A DNA stretch of 64,000 nt, from NCBI GenBank assembly GCA_016707785.1, contig JADJGZ010000016.1, positions 79,179 to 143,178 of the forward strand, in the 5' to 3' direction. The stretch comes from Bacteroidales bacterium (lineage in GTDB: Bacteria > Bacteroidota > Bacteroidia > Bacteroidales > UBA4417). The position numbers and the translations under genes are program-made. Below are positions 27,901-36,341 of the stretch, one piece after another; position 1 is the first letter of the stretch, and each line of letters opens with the position of its first letter. Under the pieces are notes generated by a model. The model was not told where the DNA came from. It saw nothing but the letters and a program-made list of their open reading frames with translations, and searched no databases.

Positions 27901-29405
27901 GAACATCAACAGTATGTCAGGGTACTATGGGTGTAGCTTACAGTGTAGCTCCAATTCCTAATGCAACAGGCTATGTATGGAATCTGCCAGCCGGTGCAAC
28001 CATTGCAACCGGTGCCAATACCAACAGCATCACAGTTGATTTTGGATATACAGCAGTATCAGGAAATATCACTGTTTATGGAACCAATATCTATGGTAAT
28101 GGTGGCTTGTCACCAGCTTATGCAGTGACAGTAAATGCAGCTCCGGTGCCAACGATCAGCGGCCCTGCTTCGATTTGTTCTTCAGCAACCGGTAATGTTT
28201 ATACAACCCAGGCCGGTATGACCGCCTATGTATGGGCCGTATCAGCCGGAGGTACTATCACAGCCGGAGGTACAGCAACGGATAATACCGTAACAGTAAG
28301 CTGGACCGGATCAGGTGCACAGACCGTAAGTGTATCTTACACCAATGGTAACGGATGTACAGCAGCCACACCTACTGTTTACAATGTAAGCGTAGGCGCT
28401 TTACCAGTACCAACCATTACCGGAGACAATGCAGTTTGTGAAGATTCAGATTATTACACCTATACTACCGAACCAGGAATGACCAACTATGTATGGGCAA
28501 TGAGTCCGGGCAGTGGTACCATGACCTGGGTAACCGGCAGCAATGAAGTAATGATTTTCTGGACTACTTCCGGGGCGAAATTCGTAAGTGTAAGCTATAC
28601 CAATGCCTCAGGATGCAGCGCAGCAGCACCAACCGTATTTAATGTAACGGTAAGTCCGGTGCCATCAGCAGCAGGAACTATCACCGGAACCACTACCCTA
28701 TGCCAGGGTACCTCAGGTGTGACCTATACCACCACAGCTATCAGCGGTGCTACTTCTTACAGCTGGACTGTTCCCACAGGAGCAACCATTGTAACAGGAG
28801 CTACAACCACCAGCATAACGGTGGACTATGGCAGTACAGCAGTATCAGGGCTTGTAACAGTAGCCGGCAGCAATGCCTGCGGACTGGGCACATCCTCTTC
28901 CCTGTCAGTAACTGTTAACCCGATACCAGCTACCCCAACCATTACCCGCGTGGGTTATATCCTGACCAGCAGTTCACCTGCAGGCAACCAGTGGTATAAA
29001 GATGGTGTTCTGATCACCGGAGCAACAGCACAGACCTATGAAGTTTTGGAGACAGGCACCTATTCAGTGGTTGTAACGCTGAGCGGATGTACTTCAGAAA
29101 GTTCAGAAGGACTCCTGGTTGTATACACCGTAGGGGTGAATGAACTGGTAAAACTGCAGAAAGTGGAAGTTTATCCAAACCCCAATGATGGACAATTCAC
29201 ACTGGGAGTAACCAGCTCATCGAGAGAGATGTTCGACATCCGCATCATGAGTAACCTGGGTGTGGTTGTTTATGAAAGAAAGGGCGTTGAAGTAGACGGA
29301 AGCCTCAAACAGGAAATTGACCTTTCCAGGATGCCTAAGGGTATTTATTCAGTGGTACTGCTCAGCGGTAACACTCAAATCATCCGCAAGGTAGTTATCA
29401 ACTAA
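24933..29405 (+). CDS. 1490-residue repeat adhesin-like protein with T9SS sorting domain
   Basis: A signal peptide (MKKQKLLMFLVMGLLTLIGF) precedes a module shared with the 23740 protein (TYICSLRND, FEFD-like YEFDVYIQRTG, FQMGINVNP). Then come:
- a short domain beginning GTDSYCQGTAG;
- three Ig-like units with the pattern YQWYVNG...V.VMTS (about residues 285-550);
- about nine PKD-like units of 84-86 residues (about 552-1330), each with P.PTITGPASVC, VYTTEAGMT.Y.W.VSAGGTI and QTVSVNYTN;
- one Ig-like unit;
- a type A T9SS domain (VEVYPNPNDGQFTLG, ending IIRKVVIN).
The sorting domain predicts surface export by the type IX system. A clear terminator follows. It is probably an adhesin or matrix protein. 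Confidence 0.85.
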   Translation: MKKQKLLMFLVMGLLTLIGFRSVAQTPTYICSLRNDVQVSQTVYEFDVYIQRTGVNVFKLAQFQMGINVNPAIKNGGTITVEPVDGSSTLTNVAQVPGPEKFSFNDLKNCIIVTPVAPPGATTASIISNVAPGTKYIRIRVINSVPFATAQPNLTWSFSLTNGYQTKMFAYVGTINTDITVQASHTTTNLVNPTLNPPLPPTAYNVTGTDSYCQGTAGAPVGLDNSELGVTYTLYKDLVAQPTTVAGTGSAITFGPQLAGSYTISGTNTIGTTDMLGSAVITEIPAIPVSVAISASSTNVCSGTTVNFTAVPTNGGAAPTYQWYVNGTAVGTNADNFSYVPLDAEQVSVVMTSNLGGCLSSNPATSNVITMSVVASGPAGVSIAASANPSCGSETVTFTATPTNGGTPSYQWYLNGSTAGLDQSTFSVIPATGDQVYVIMTSSLACATGSPVTSNTVTMTVDVPVPASVSHIVPVTTVCAGTSVTFTASATNGGATPIFQWYVNGTPSGTNSNEFTYTPANNDQVYVMMTSSLSCTTGSPATSATTTMTVNPLPAPTLAGPASMCVNTTGNVYSTEAGYTNYVWNVSAGGVITSGGTSTDNTVTVSWTTAGAQTVNVNYTDINTCSAAAATVYNVTVNPLPVPTVTGPASVCFNSSTVYTTEAGMTGYSWVVSAGGTITAGGTATDNTVTVNWTALGAQTVSVNYTNVNNCTAVAATDYNVTVNALPVPTISGLASVCVSGTAIYTTEAGMTGYTWNISAGGTITAGAGTNAITVTWNTAGAQTVSVNYTNANSCTAPSATVYNVTVNALPVPTITGPSPVCASSTGNVYTTEAGMTGYTWTVSAGGTITAGAGTDAITVTWNTAGAQTVSVNYTNGNSCTAASATVKNVTVNAQPVPTITGTTPAGVGTSHVYTTEAGMTNYVWTVSAGGTITAGGTSTSNTVTILWNIAGAETVSVNYNNANGCNATTATSYPVTVISIPPTAGSITGTSTVCQGTMGVAYSVAPIPNATGYVWNLPAGATIATGANTNSITVDFGYTAVSGNITVYGTNIYGNGGLSPAYAVTVNAAPVPTISGPASICSSATGNVYTTQAGMTAYVWAVSAGGTITAGGTATDNTVTVSWTGSGAQTVSVSYTNGNGCTAATPTVYNVSVGALPVPTITGDNAVCEDSDYYTYTTEPGMTNYVWAMSPGSGTMTWVTGSNEVMIFWTTSGAKFVSVSYTNASGCSAAAPTVFNVTVSPVPSAAGTITGTTTLCQGTSGVTYTTTAISGATSYSWTVPTGATIVTGATTTSITVDYGSTAVSGLVTVAGSNACGLGTSSSLSVTVNPIPATPTITRVGYILTSSSPAGNQWYKDGVLITGATAQTYEVLETGTYSVVVTLSGCTSESSEGLLVVYTVGVNELVKLQKVEVYPNPNDGQFTLGVTSSSREMFDIRIMSNLGVVVYERKGVEVDGSLKQEIDLSRMPKGIYSVVLLSGNTQIIRKVVIN
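26587..28920 (+). repeat. Tandem coding repeats of about 255 bases (PKD-like units)
   Basis: About nine units of 84-86 codons lie in tandem. Units 2-5 and 7 are the most alike, sharing ACAGAAGCNGGNATGACNG and GTAAGTGTNAANTATACCAA stretches. Units 6 and 9 form a divergent subtype that contains TVCQGT or TLCQGT and SITVDYGSTAVSG. Alternation of subtypes suggests duplication of blocks. High similarity makes the copy number uncertain in assembly. Confidence 0.75.
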
Positions 29406-29429
29406 AGGGCTTAAAACCCCGGTTTATGC

Positions 29430-29464
29430 AAAGGCTGCCTTAAATGGGCAGCCTTTGTCTTTTT
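29430..29464 (+). terminator. Rho-independent terminator after the repeat adhesin gene
   Basis: AAAGGCTGCC (29430-29439) and GGCAGCCTTT (29447-29456) form a perfect 10-bp stem with a seven-base loop, followed by GTCTTTTT. It lies 25 bases after the stop codon at 29405. Confidence 0.85.
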
Positions 29465-29619
29465 AATCCGGTGAGTACAGAAATCTTCTCCACGAATTAA
29501 TTTAATTGCTTCTATGAATCACAGGAACTCTTGTGGTTGAATGTTAAACGCCACAAACATTTCACCTAAAAGTAAAGGCAGGAAAGGACAAATTCAGAAA
29601 TTCTTTTAGAAAAGATTGA

Positions 29620-29820
29620 CTACTGTTTACCTTTTTTCACTAGTAAGGCCAGGAAGAAGAAGATTCCCAATAATATGAAATTATAGGCCGGGTAGAAATA
29701 ATTAGACCAGAAATGTCCCAGGAATCTATCTCCTGCAAGTACAGCAATAATTCCAAGTAACATAAGGATCATTCCAATAGCGCCGCTGGCCCAGGCCAAC
29801 CATTTAAATAAATTTTTCAT
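29620..29820 (-). CDS. Small two-helix membrane protein, unknown function
   Basis: The 66-residue product has two hydrophobic helices (about residues 13-30 and 44-60) joined by a loop with GDRFLGHFWSNYFYP, and ends LLVKKGKQ, which suggests a cytoplasmic C-terminus. The ATG at 29820 is followed by a basic residue and the first helix. On the minus strand TATCTTTA (plus 29840-29847) is one mismatch from a -7 element, giving a short leader. It lies on the opposite strand between two secreted-protein genes. The family is not recognised. Confidence 0.6.
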   Translation of the reverse strand: MKNLFKWLAWASGAIGMILMLLGIIAVLAGDRFLGHFWSNYFYPAYNFILLGIFFFLALLVKKGKQ

Positions 29821-30059
29821 AAATAAATTATTTGATAAGTAAAGATAAGGAAATGGGTTAAAAATTATTCATTCCGACCTGAAAAACAGATGCAGACACA
29901 GTCGATGAATATTCAATTGATGATTCTATCAAAAGACTTTATTACTTTTGCAGATTGATCTGATTAACAGTATCAAAGACCCAACCCTTATACTTTACAC
30001 ATCTGCCAACCCGGAAGACTTCCCAAAACTTTAGTTCAGGCAGAAAGAACAACCAATTT

Positions 30060-31718
30060 ATGAAGCGATATTACTATTTACTGCTCTTTTTACTCGTCAG
30101 TCTGAGTGTGAAAAGCCAAATCCCAACCGGATATTACAATTCTGCAATAGGGCTCAGCGACACCGCCTTGAAGACGGCGTTGTATAATATCATTAAAAAC
30201 CATACAATAGTAAGTTATGATGGGTTATGGACGGCCTATCAAACGACAGATAATGATGCCACCGGTCATGTTTGGGATATGTATTCCAATTGCACCTTTA
30301 CCTTTGGAAGTGACCAATGCGGCAGCTATCAGGTGGAATGTGACTGCTACAACCGGGAGCACAGTTTCCCTCAAAGTTGGTTTAATAGTAGTTCACCTAT
30401 GGTGAGTGACATGTTTCATGTTTATCCCACAGATGGTAAAGTTAATGGGATCCGCGATAACTATCCTTACGGCACAGTAGGTACAGCGACAATTACTACT
30501 GGAAATGGATCCAAAAGAGGCCCTTGCAATTATCCAGGTTATACGGGAATTGTATTTGAACCCATAGATCAATATAAAGGAGATTTTGCCAGGACCTACT
30601 TCTATATGGCTACAAGGTATGAAAACCTGATTGCTAACTGGCATTCCAATGATGCCAATGCTGAAGCCATTTTGTTGCCAAACTCTTATCCCGTATTTGA
30701 AACCTGGTTCTTGAATATGCTGGGTGAATGGCATATTGCCGATCCTGTGAGTCAGAAGGAAATTGACAGGAATAACGATATTTATACCAGTTTTCAGCAC
30801 AACCGTAATCCATATATTGACCATCCTGAATATGTATACCAGGTATGGGGAGTTGGAGCTAATCAACCCACACCAACGATCACGGGCCCTGCTTCCTTAT
30901 GTAAAAACGCAACAGGTAACGTCTATACCACTGAATCGGGTCAGACAAACTACAGTTGGATCATTTCTGCAGGCGGAACGATCACTGCCGGGGGAGCGGG
31001 CAGCAATACAGTTACAGTTACATGGAATACTGCTGGAGCACAAACCGTTTCAGTGAATTATACAAATACTGGAGGATATGCGGCTCCTTCACCTACAGTT
31101 TACAATGTAACTGTAAATGCTTTACCTGTTCCGGTAATATCCGGACCTTCATCAGTTACTGTAAATACTGCAGGATATGTTTACACAACCCAGGCAGCCA
31201 TGACCAACTATGTGTGGACTTTGCCTGTTGGTGGAACAATCACATCCGGAGGTGGAAGTACAAATAGCAGTGCAACTGTAACCTGGACTCAAACCGGGAA
31301 CTATGGCATATCAGTGAACTACCAGAACAGCAACGGATGTACAGCTGCAGCTGCAACAATATATCCTGTGACTGTAAATCTTCAGGCAGAGCCCAGTGAG
31401 TATCCTGCTGATTTCTCAGCTTACAATATCATTCTTCACTGGACTGATGCTTCTGGTATCAATGTGCCCGAAGCTTACCTAATCAGGATGAGCAGCGTGG
31501 GATTTGGCAATATACAAACCCCTGTAGATGGTACTCCTGTGCTAAATTCAGCCACAGACCTCAACGTACCCTATGGTGCGCAAAAAGCCTGGTTTTCGAA
31601 CCTCACTCCCAATACTACCTATTATTTCAAGATCTTTGGGTATTCAGGCAGTGGTGGTGGTATCAATTACAAGACTGATGGATTGATTCCGGAAGTTCAG
31701 CAATTAACTTCACCATAA
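30060..31718 (+). CDS. Secreted endonuclease I with two PKD-like repeats and an FN3-like end
   Basis: The 552-residue protein opens with a signal peptide (MKRYYYLLLFLLVSLSVKSQ). Residues 22-265 are an endonuclease I (EndA/NucM) domain: YYNSAIGLSDTALKTALYNI, then CYNREHSFPQSWF with the catalytic His, VNGIRDNYPYG, YKGDFARTYFYMATRY and HNRNPYIDHPEYVYQVWG. Such enzymes are magnesium-dependent nonspecific DNases and RNases outside the cell, used for biofilm DNA or nutrient scavenging. Two PKD-like units (about 270-440) match those of the 24933 adhesin. The last 110 residues are an FN3-like module (PSEYPADFSAYNI...INYKTDG). No clear T9SS domain is seen. TACTTTTG at 29943-29950 may be its -7 element. 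It is followed at 14 bases by a paralogue. Confidence 0.88.
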   Translation: MKRYYYLLLFLLVSLSVKSQIPTGYYNSAIGLSDTALKTALYNIIKNHTIVSYDGLWTAYQTTDNDATGHVWDMYSNCTFTFGSDQCGSYQVECDCYNREHSFPQSWFNSSSPMVSDMFHVYPTDGKVNGIRDNYPYGTVGTATITTGNGSKRGPCNYPGYTGIVFEPIDQYKGDFARTYFYMATRYENLIANWHSNDANAEAILLPNSYPVFETWFLNMLGEWHIADPVSQKEIDRNNDIYTSFQHNRNPYIDHPEYVYQVWGVGANQPTPTITGPASLCKNATGNVYTTESGQTNYSWIISAGGTITAGGAGSNTVTVTWNTAGAQTVSVNYTNTGGYAAPSPTVYNVTVNALPVPVISGPSSVTVNTAGYVYTTQAAMTNYVWTLPVGGTITSGGGSTNSSATVTWTQTGNYGISVNYQNSNGCTAAAATIYPVTVNLQAEPSEYPADFSAYNIILHWTDASGINVPEAYLIRMSSVGFGNIQTPVDGTPVLNSATDLNVPYGAQKAWFSNLTPNTTYYFKIFGYSGSGGGINYKTDGLIPEVQQLTSP

Positions 31719-31732
31719 TTTCTGACAGTCCA

Positions 31733-32890
31733 ATGAAAAAGAGTATTTTCCTCCTACTGATAGCCCTGACATTTTACCAGGCTAAGGCAGTCATTCCACC
31801 TGGATACTATAATGCGGCTACCGGCCTGACAGGAACAGCCCTTCAGGCTGCTCTTTATAATATAATTGATAATCACACTGTACTCACCTATACTCCCGGG
31901 GTTTGGAATGCTTATTATACTACTGATGATAAGCCCAATGGAACTGTTTGGGATATGTATTCTGACATTCCTGATGGGTCTCCCAATGGCAATCCACCAT
32001 ATGTATATCTGATGGGTTCTGATCAATGCGGAACTGGTGGTGTAACAGCCGAAGGTCAATGTTACAGCCGGGAACATTCCTGGCCTAAGAGCTGGTTTGG
32101 AGGTGAAGTTTACCCCATGTATTCCGATCTCTTCCTTTTGGTTCCAGCCGATCAATATGTTAATAATATGCGTTCCAATTATCCATATGGCGAAGTCAAT
32201 ATTCCAACAAATACCTCTCTGAATGGGGGAAAACTAGGGCCCTGTGTATCACCTGGCTATTATTCCACTGTATTTGAACCACGGGATGAATATAAAGGTG
32301 ATTTTGCAAGGATATATTTTTATGTTTCAACCCGATACTTAGCAGAAGGTGCAAGCTGGCCAGGAAGTGCTGCTGCTGCCGGGTCCCAGCTTTTACCCTG
32401 GGCCCAGGATCTGATGATGCTCTGGGCTCAACAGGACCCTGTTTCACAGAAAGAGATTGACAGAAATGAAGCCATTTATTTAATTCAACATAACCGCAAT
32501 CCTTTTGTAGATCATCCGGAATATGCCCAGGCCATTTGGGGCAGCAATACTGGCACCTCCCCGGAACCATCGAATTATCCTTCAAACTTTTCAGCCCATA
32601 ATATCTTTCTTCAATGGACAGATGCAACAGGACCGATCATTCCCGAAGGTTACCTGATGAGAATGAGCAGTCTTGGATTTAATGACATCCAGGATCCAAT
32701 TGATGGGGTTCCTGTTATCAATTCTCCAACTGAGAAAAATGTTGCCTATTCATTACAAGGTTGCTGGTTCATGGATTTAACGCCTGGAACTACTTACTTT
32801 TTCAAACTCTTTGCTTATACTGGTTCAGGCAGTAGCATCAACTATAAAACCGACAATGTTCCGCAATTTCAACAAACGACACAACCCTGA
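31733..32890 (+). CDS. Secreted endonuclease I paralogue
   Basis: The 385-residue protein has a signal peptide (MKKSIFLLLIALTFYQAKAV) and an endonuclease I domain up to about residue 270. The domain shows YYNAATGLTGTALQAALYNI, CYSREHSWPKSWFGG with the catalytic His, VNNMRSNYPYG, YKGDFARIYFYVSTRY and HNRNPFVDHPEYAQAIWG. The FN3-like end (PSNYPSNFSAHNI...INYKTDN) matches the preceding gene, but the two PKD-like units are absent. The 14-base gap implies cotranscription. The pair arose by tandem duplication, with later gain or loss of the PKD units. An extracellular, metal-dependent nuclease is expected. Confidence 0.88.
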   Translation: MKKSIFLLLIALTFYQAKAVIPPGYYNAATGLTGTALQAALYNIIDNHTVLTYTPGVWNAYYTTDDKPNGTVWDMYSDIPDGSPNGNPPYVYLMGSDQCGTGGVTAEGQCYSREHSWPKSWFGGEVYPMYSDLFLLVPADQYVNNMRSNYPYGEVNIPTNTSLNGGKLGPCVSPGYYSTVFEPRDEYKGDFARIYFYVSTRYLAEGASWPGSAAAAGSQLLPWAQDLMMLWAQQDPVSQKEIDRNEAIYLIQHNRNPFVDHPEYAQAIWGSNTGTSPEPSNYPSNFSAHNIFLQWTDATGPIIPEGYLMRMSSLGFNDIQDPIDGVPVINSPTEKNVAYSLQGCWFMDLTPGTTYFFKLFAYTGSGSSINYKTDNVPQFQQTTQP

Positions 32891-32912
32891 GTTGTAAATA
32901 TACTGCTGCGGG

Positions 32913-34259
32913 ATGTTCGCCATAATCGATATTGAAACCACAGGGGGAAGTGCTGTTAATGAAAAAGTTACAGAAATAGCCATTTATATTCATGATGGTC
33001 AGAAGGTCATTGCGGAGTATTCCACGTTGGTGAATCCTGAAAAGAAAATCCCTCCCTTTATTACCAGGCTAACAGGCATTTCAGATGAAATGGTGCTGAA
33101 TGCGCCAAAATTTTATGAAGTAGCCAAAAACATCATTGAAATTACAAAAGACTGCATTTTTGTCGCCCATAATGCAATCTTTGATTACAGTTTCATCAGG
33201 CATGAGTTTCTCAATCTGGGATATAAGTATTATCGTCCGACGCTCTGTACTGTGAAACTCTCGCGAAAATTACTTCCGGGTTTTACATCCTATTCTCTTG
33301 GCAACCTCTGTGAAAGTCTGGATATCCGGATTGAAAACAGGCATCGGGCTGCCGGAGATGCTCTTGCCACAGTGAAAGTTTTTGAGAAACTACTCGAAGC
33401 CGATCCCACTCTGAATGGGGTGAATCCACAAATACTGAATCCATCTCTAAATAAATCCGTTTTTTCGAGGATCCCACATTCTCCGGGTGTATATTATTTC
33501 CACGATGATAGCGGGAAGATCATTTATATCGGTAAGAGTAAAGATATACGTACCAGGATATTATCTCATTTCACAAATACACAGTCGCCTAAGACCTTTG
33601 AAATGACCGGCAGGATCGCTGATATCAGTTTTGAAGAAACGGGTAGCGAACTTATTGCTTTGCTGTTGGAATCAGATGAAATCAAGAAACATCTTCCCTT
33701 ATTCAACCGACTACAAAGGAGGACACTCTATAAATACGGGTTGAACACCTATCTAAATCATGCAGGATATTTAAACCTCCAGGTAAGTAAGCTGACTCCT
33801 TCATCCAATCCCATAACGGTTTTCTTATCACTAAATGAAGCCAACAATACTTTGCACCAGTTGGTAACAAAATTCCAGCTTTGCCAGAAACTAAGCGGAT
33901 TATATCAAAGTCAGGGGGCCTGTTTTCACCATTCTATCGGACAATGTAACGGAGCCTGTATTGGTGCTGAAAGTCCGGACGCTTACAATGTCAGGGTTAA
34001 TGCTGCCCTGGCGTTCTATGAGCACCCCTGGAAGAATGTCCTGATTATTGATAATGGACGGAATGAGGATGAGAAATCTGCCATACTCATCGAAAACGGG
34101 AAATATACCGGATTTGGTTGGTTCGAGAAAAATGGATCTACCTATCAGAAGGACATAATTCTGGATTGCATTAAAAGGTACCAGGATAACAGGGATATTC
34201 AACAGATCATCCGACAATACACCCGCACCCGAAGAGGATTAAAATTTATTAAATTTTAA
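32913..34259 (+). CDS. DEDDh exonuclease fused to UvrC-like GIY-YIG and Cys-cluster region
   Basis: The 448-residue cytosolic protein has two enzymatic parts. Residues 1-170 are a DnaQ-type 3'-5' exonuclease: FAIIDIETTGG with Asp6/Glu8, HNAIFDYSFIRHEF, and HRAAGDALATV with the DEDDh His and Asp. Residues 190-280 form a GIY-YIG nuclease (SPGVYYFHDDSGKIIYIGKS, then IRTRILSHF). After that CQKL...ACFHHSIGQCNGAC, a cysteine pattern as in UvrC that in UvrC holds an iron-sulfur cluster, is retained, while the UvrC C-terminal RNase H nuclease is missing. Related fusions are annotated as polymerase III epsilon-like or Cho-like repair nucleases. It starts 22 bases after the second nuclease stop. A DNA-repair role is inferred. 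Confidence 0.85.
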   Translation: MFAIIDIETTGGSAVNEKVTEIAIYIHDGQKVIAEYSTLVNPEKKIPPFITRLTGISDEMVLNAPKFYEVAKNIIEITKDCIFVAHNAIFDYSFIRHEFLNLGYKYYRPTLCTVKLSRKLLPGFTSYSLGNLCESLDIRIENRHRAAGDALATVKVFEKLLEADPTLNGVNPQILNPSLNKSVFSRIPHSPGVYYFHDDSGKIIYIGKSKDIRTRILSHFTNTQSPKTFEMTGRIADISFEETGSELIALLLESDEIKKHLPLFNRLQRRTLYKYGLNTYLNHAGYLNLQVSKLTPSSNPITVFLSLNEANNTLHQLVTKFQLCQKLSGLYQSQGACFHHSIGQCNGACIGAESPDAYNVRVNAALAFYEHPWKNVLIIDNGRNEDEKSAILIENGKYTGFGWFEKNGSTYQKDIILDCIKRYQDNRDIQQIIRQYTRTRRGLKFIKF

Positions 34260-34630
34260 AATTCAAATTTCTTACTACTCAAGGCTATATCATATGCCTC
34301 TCATTTTTACTTGATTACCGAATAGCTATGACTCATTCCCTAATATAGACTTTTCAGATAAATTTCTTTGCCATTCTGGAAACAAAAATTCTAATATTGG
34401 GACAAAATCATAGAATGTTTCCTCTTTCCAAATGGGTAATATTATGACAAACAAATGAATACAATTCATGGCATAATATTGGTCATTATAGGCATCACAA
34501 AAGTGTTTATTTGCCCTGTTTCGGACAAAAAAGATCAAAACATACATAAGAAATTAATCTTGTTTTCTATAAATATCAGAATCTCAGGATTTAACTTGTA
34601 ACCTATAACCAGAAACCCCATATTGACAAG

Positions 34631-34657
34631 AACCGGGATTAGTAGTCCCGGTTTTTT
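34631..34657 (+). terminator. Rho-independent terminator
   Basis: AACCGGGA (34631-34638) pairs with TCCCGGTT (34646-34653) around a seven-base loop, followed by a run of six T (34652-34657). It is orphaned from any called gene by several hundred bases. Confidence 0.75.
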
Positions 34658-34850
34658 GTTTTCCCAAATTGAACCATTTTGAGTGATTTTATCATTGAAG
34701 CGGGAGAAGTTTTCATAAAAACCCTTTGCGATCTGGTTCACCAGGTAAGAGAATGCTGGTGAGATTAAACTTTTGACAAATTATCATGTTTTTTAACAAA
34801 TATTCCGTTTAATTTATCTGTTTATTATTCCTGTTATGCTCCCTTCAACC

Positions 34851-34858
34851 TACTTTTG
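34851..34858 (+). promoter_or_regulatory. Probable -7 element of the DUF4403 gene
   Basis: TACTTTTG matches TAnnTTTG and lies 16 bases before the ATG at 34875. The -33 position (about 34828-34831) reads TTCC, so only half of the promoter is consensus. Confidence 0.4.
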
Positions 34859-34874
34859 CATAAAATGAAAGGAA

Positions 34875-36272
34875 ATGAAATATTGTTTACATCTCTTGTC
34901 GTTCCTGATATTTATCAGTCTTTTTTCATCTTGCAAAAGTGCACTCTTGCCTGAAAAACCAATGGTATCCTATCAGGAATTCAAATATCAACCCGAGCCT
35001 TCCCTGATCAATGTTCCCATAGAAATGAAGATACCGGAACTGGAATTATTCCTGAATCGGCAGCTGACCGGGTTGATTTATGAAGACAACAGCCTGGACG
35101 ATAATGGTGGCGATAACCTGATGGTAAAAGCCTGGAAAAAAGACGCCATAAAGCTCTCTTTCGACAAAGGGCAGTTTATTTACACGGTACCATTAAAATT
35201 ATGGATCAAGGCGGGGTGGAAGATAGAGAAATTTGGAATTTCACTTTCAGATTACAAAGAGGTGAATGCAGAGATTTCCCTTGATTTTCATACCGGGGTA
35301 GGTGTCAACAAAGACTGGACGATCAATACAAAGACTGTTTCTGATGGATATCGCTGGATCAGCAAACCTGTATTGAAGCTAGGCCCCATTGATTTGCCCA
35401 TAACCTTTATTGCTGACCTTATCATTAAGTATAATATGGAGACTATTAGCACTGCCATTGATGAGGGAATGAAGTCAAGCCTCGATCTTAAAACAAACGT
35501 TCAGCAAGCCTGGATTGATATTCAGAAACCCATGCTCCTGGATAAAGACTATAAGCTTTGGCTCAAAGTAACCCCTAAATCAATTTCAGCAGCCCCTATA
35601 ACCGGCAGCAAAGGGTTTATCCGCCATACTTCTTCCATTCAGGCAGTAGCTGAGTGCTTTACAGGAAAAGAGCCGTCATATAATGTTAATAAGACATTAC
35701 CTGACCTAACCCCTGTTTCGAAGTTAAGCGACAACTTTATTATCAACCTGACTTCTTATATAGGATATGAATATATTGATTCCATTTCAAAAGCACTATT
35801 GGTCAACACTACCTATACCGTAGGTAAGAAAAACCTTACTATCACCGGGGTTAATGTTTATTCGGGAGAAGATAAACTCATAGTTGAGACAGATGTTACA
35901 GGAAGCATTAAAGGCAAGCTTTATTTTGCCGGCAAACCGGTATACAGGGCGGCTGATTCATCTATAATTCTTTCGAACCTGGATTTCCATCTGAAAACCA
36001 GGAATGTATTGCTTAAGTCAGCAACATGGCTTGCTAATGGCGGGATTGAAAGAATTCTTGAAAAGAAGATGGTATACCCGGTGGGAGGAGATTTAAGGAA
36101 CACCTATGATTTATTAGAAGAAAACCTTAAACATTATGAACTGGCAGAAGGCTTTTATCTGGGAGGGCAATTACTTAAAATGGAGGTTATGCAGCCTGTG
36201 TTAAGTAAGCAGGCAATCATTGCTCCTGTAGTGATTGAAGGCAAAGTTCATGTTGGATTACAAAATAATTAA
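34875..36272 (+). CDS. DUF4403 family lipoprotein
   Basis: The 465-residue protein has a lipobox signal peptide (LFSSCKSALLP, Cys at about residue 20). The body has the DUF4403 pattern: SLINVPIEMKIPELELFLNRQL near the start, DAIKLSFDKGQFIYTVPLKLWIKAGW, then WISKPVLKLGPIDLPI, and a late VYRAADSSIILSNLDFHLKTRNVLLKSATWL. These proteins are long beta-rich lipoproteins, reminiscent of lipid-binding tubular folds, with no established function. The ATG is directly behind a -7 element. It is separated by 69 bases from the next gene and is probably a single-gene unit. Confidence 0.8.
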   Translation: MKYCLHLLSFLIFISLFSSCKSALLPEKPMVSYQEFKYQPEPSLINVPIEMKIPELELFLNRQLTGLIYEDNSLDDNGGDNLMVKAWKKDAIKLSFDKGQFIYTVPLKLWIKAGWKIEKFGISLSDYKEVNAEISLDFHTGVGVNKDWTINTKTVSDGYRWISKPVLKLGPIDLPITFIADLIIKYNMETISTAIDEGMKSSLDLKTNVQQAWIDIQKPMLLDKDYKLWLKVTPKSISAAPITGSKGFIRHTSSIQAVAECFTGKEPSYNVNKTLPDLTPVSKLSDNFIINLTSYIGYEYIDSISKALLVNTTYTVGKKNLTITGVNVYSGEDKLIVETDVTGSIKGKLYFAGKPVYRAADSSIILSNLDFHLKTRNVLLKSATWLANGGIERILEKKMVYPVGGDLRNTYDLLEENLKHYELAEGFYLGGQLLKMEVMQPVLSKQAIIAPVVIEGKVHVGLQNN

Positions 36273-36341
36273 GAAATTTTTCAAAATAAATATTACAAAA
36301 TGGTCCTGGGGCAATAAACTAGAAAGCAAATATCCCAAACC

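Larger units (their letters stand above)
34260..34874. other. Intergenic region with a terminator and a -7 element
   Basis: Over 600 bases lie between two plus-strand genes. They hold a hairpin terminator at 34631-34657 and a -7 element at 34851-34858. Two short minus frames (34326-34547, 34535-34741) show no recognisable product or signal and are not called. The terminator sits 370 bases after the preceding stop, so it could end a long 3' leader or a small RNA; nothing in the sequence decides this. Confidence 0.45.

Noticed and set aside
30393..30866. 157-codon minus-strand frame
   Set aside because: Shadow of the endonuclease I gene on the opposite strand.
34326..34741. Two minus-strand frames of 73 and 68 codons
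   Set aside because: No known domain, overlapping ends and an opposing terminator in the second frame.
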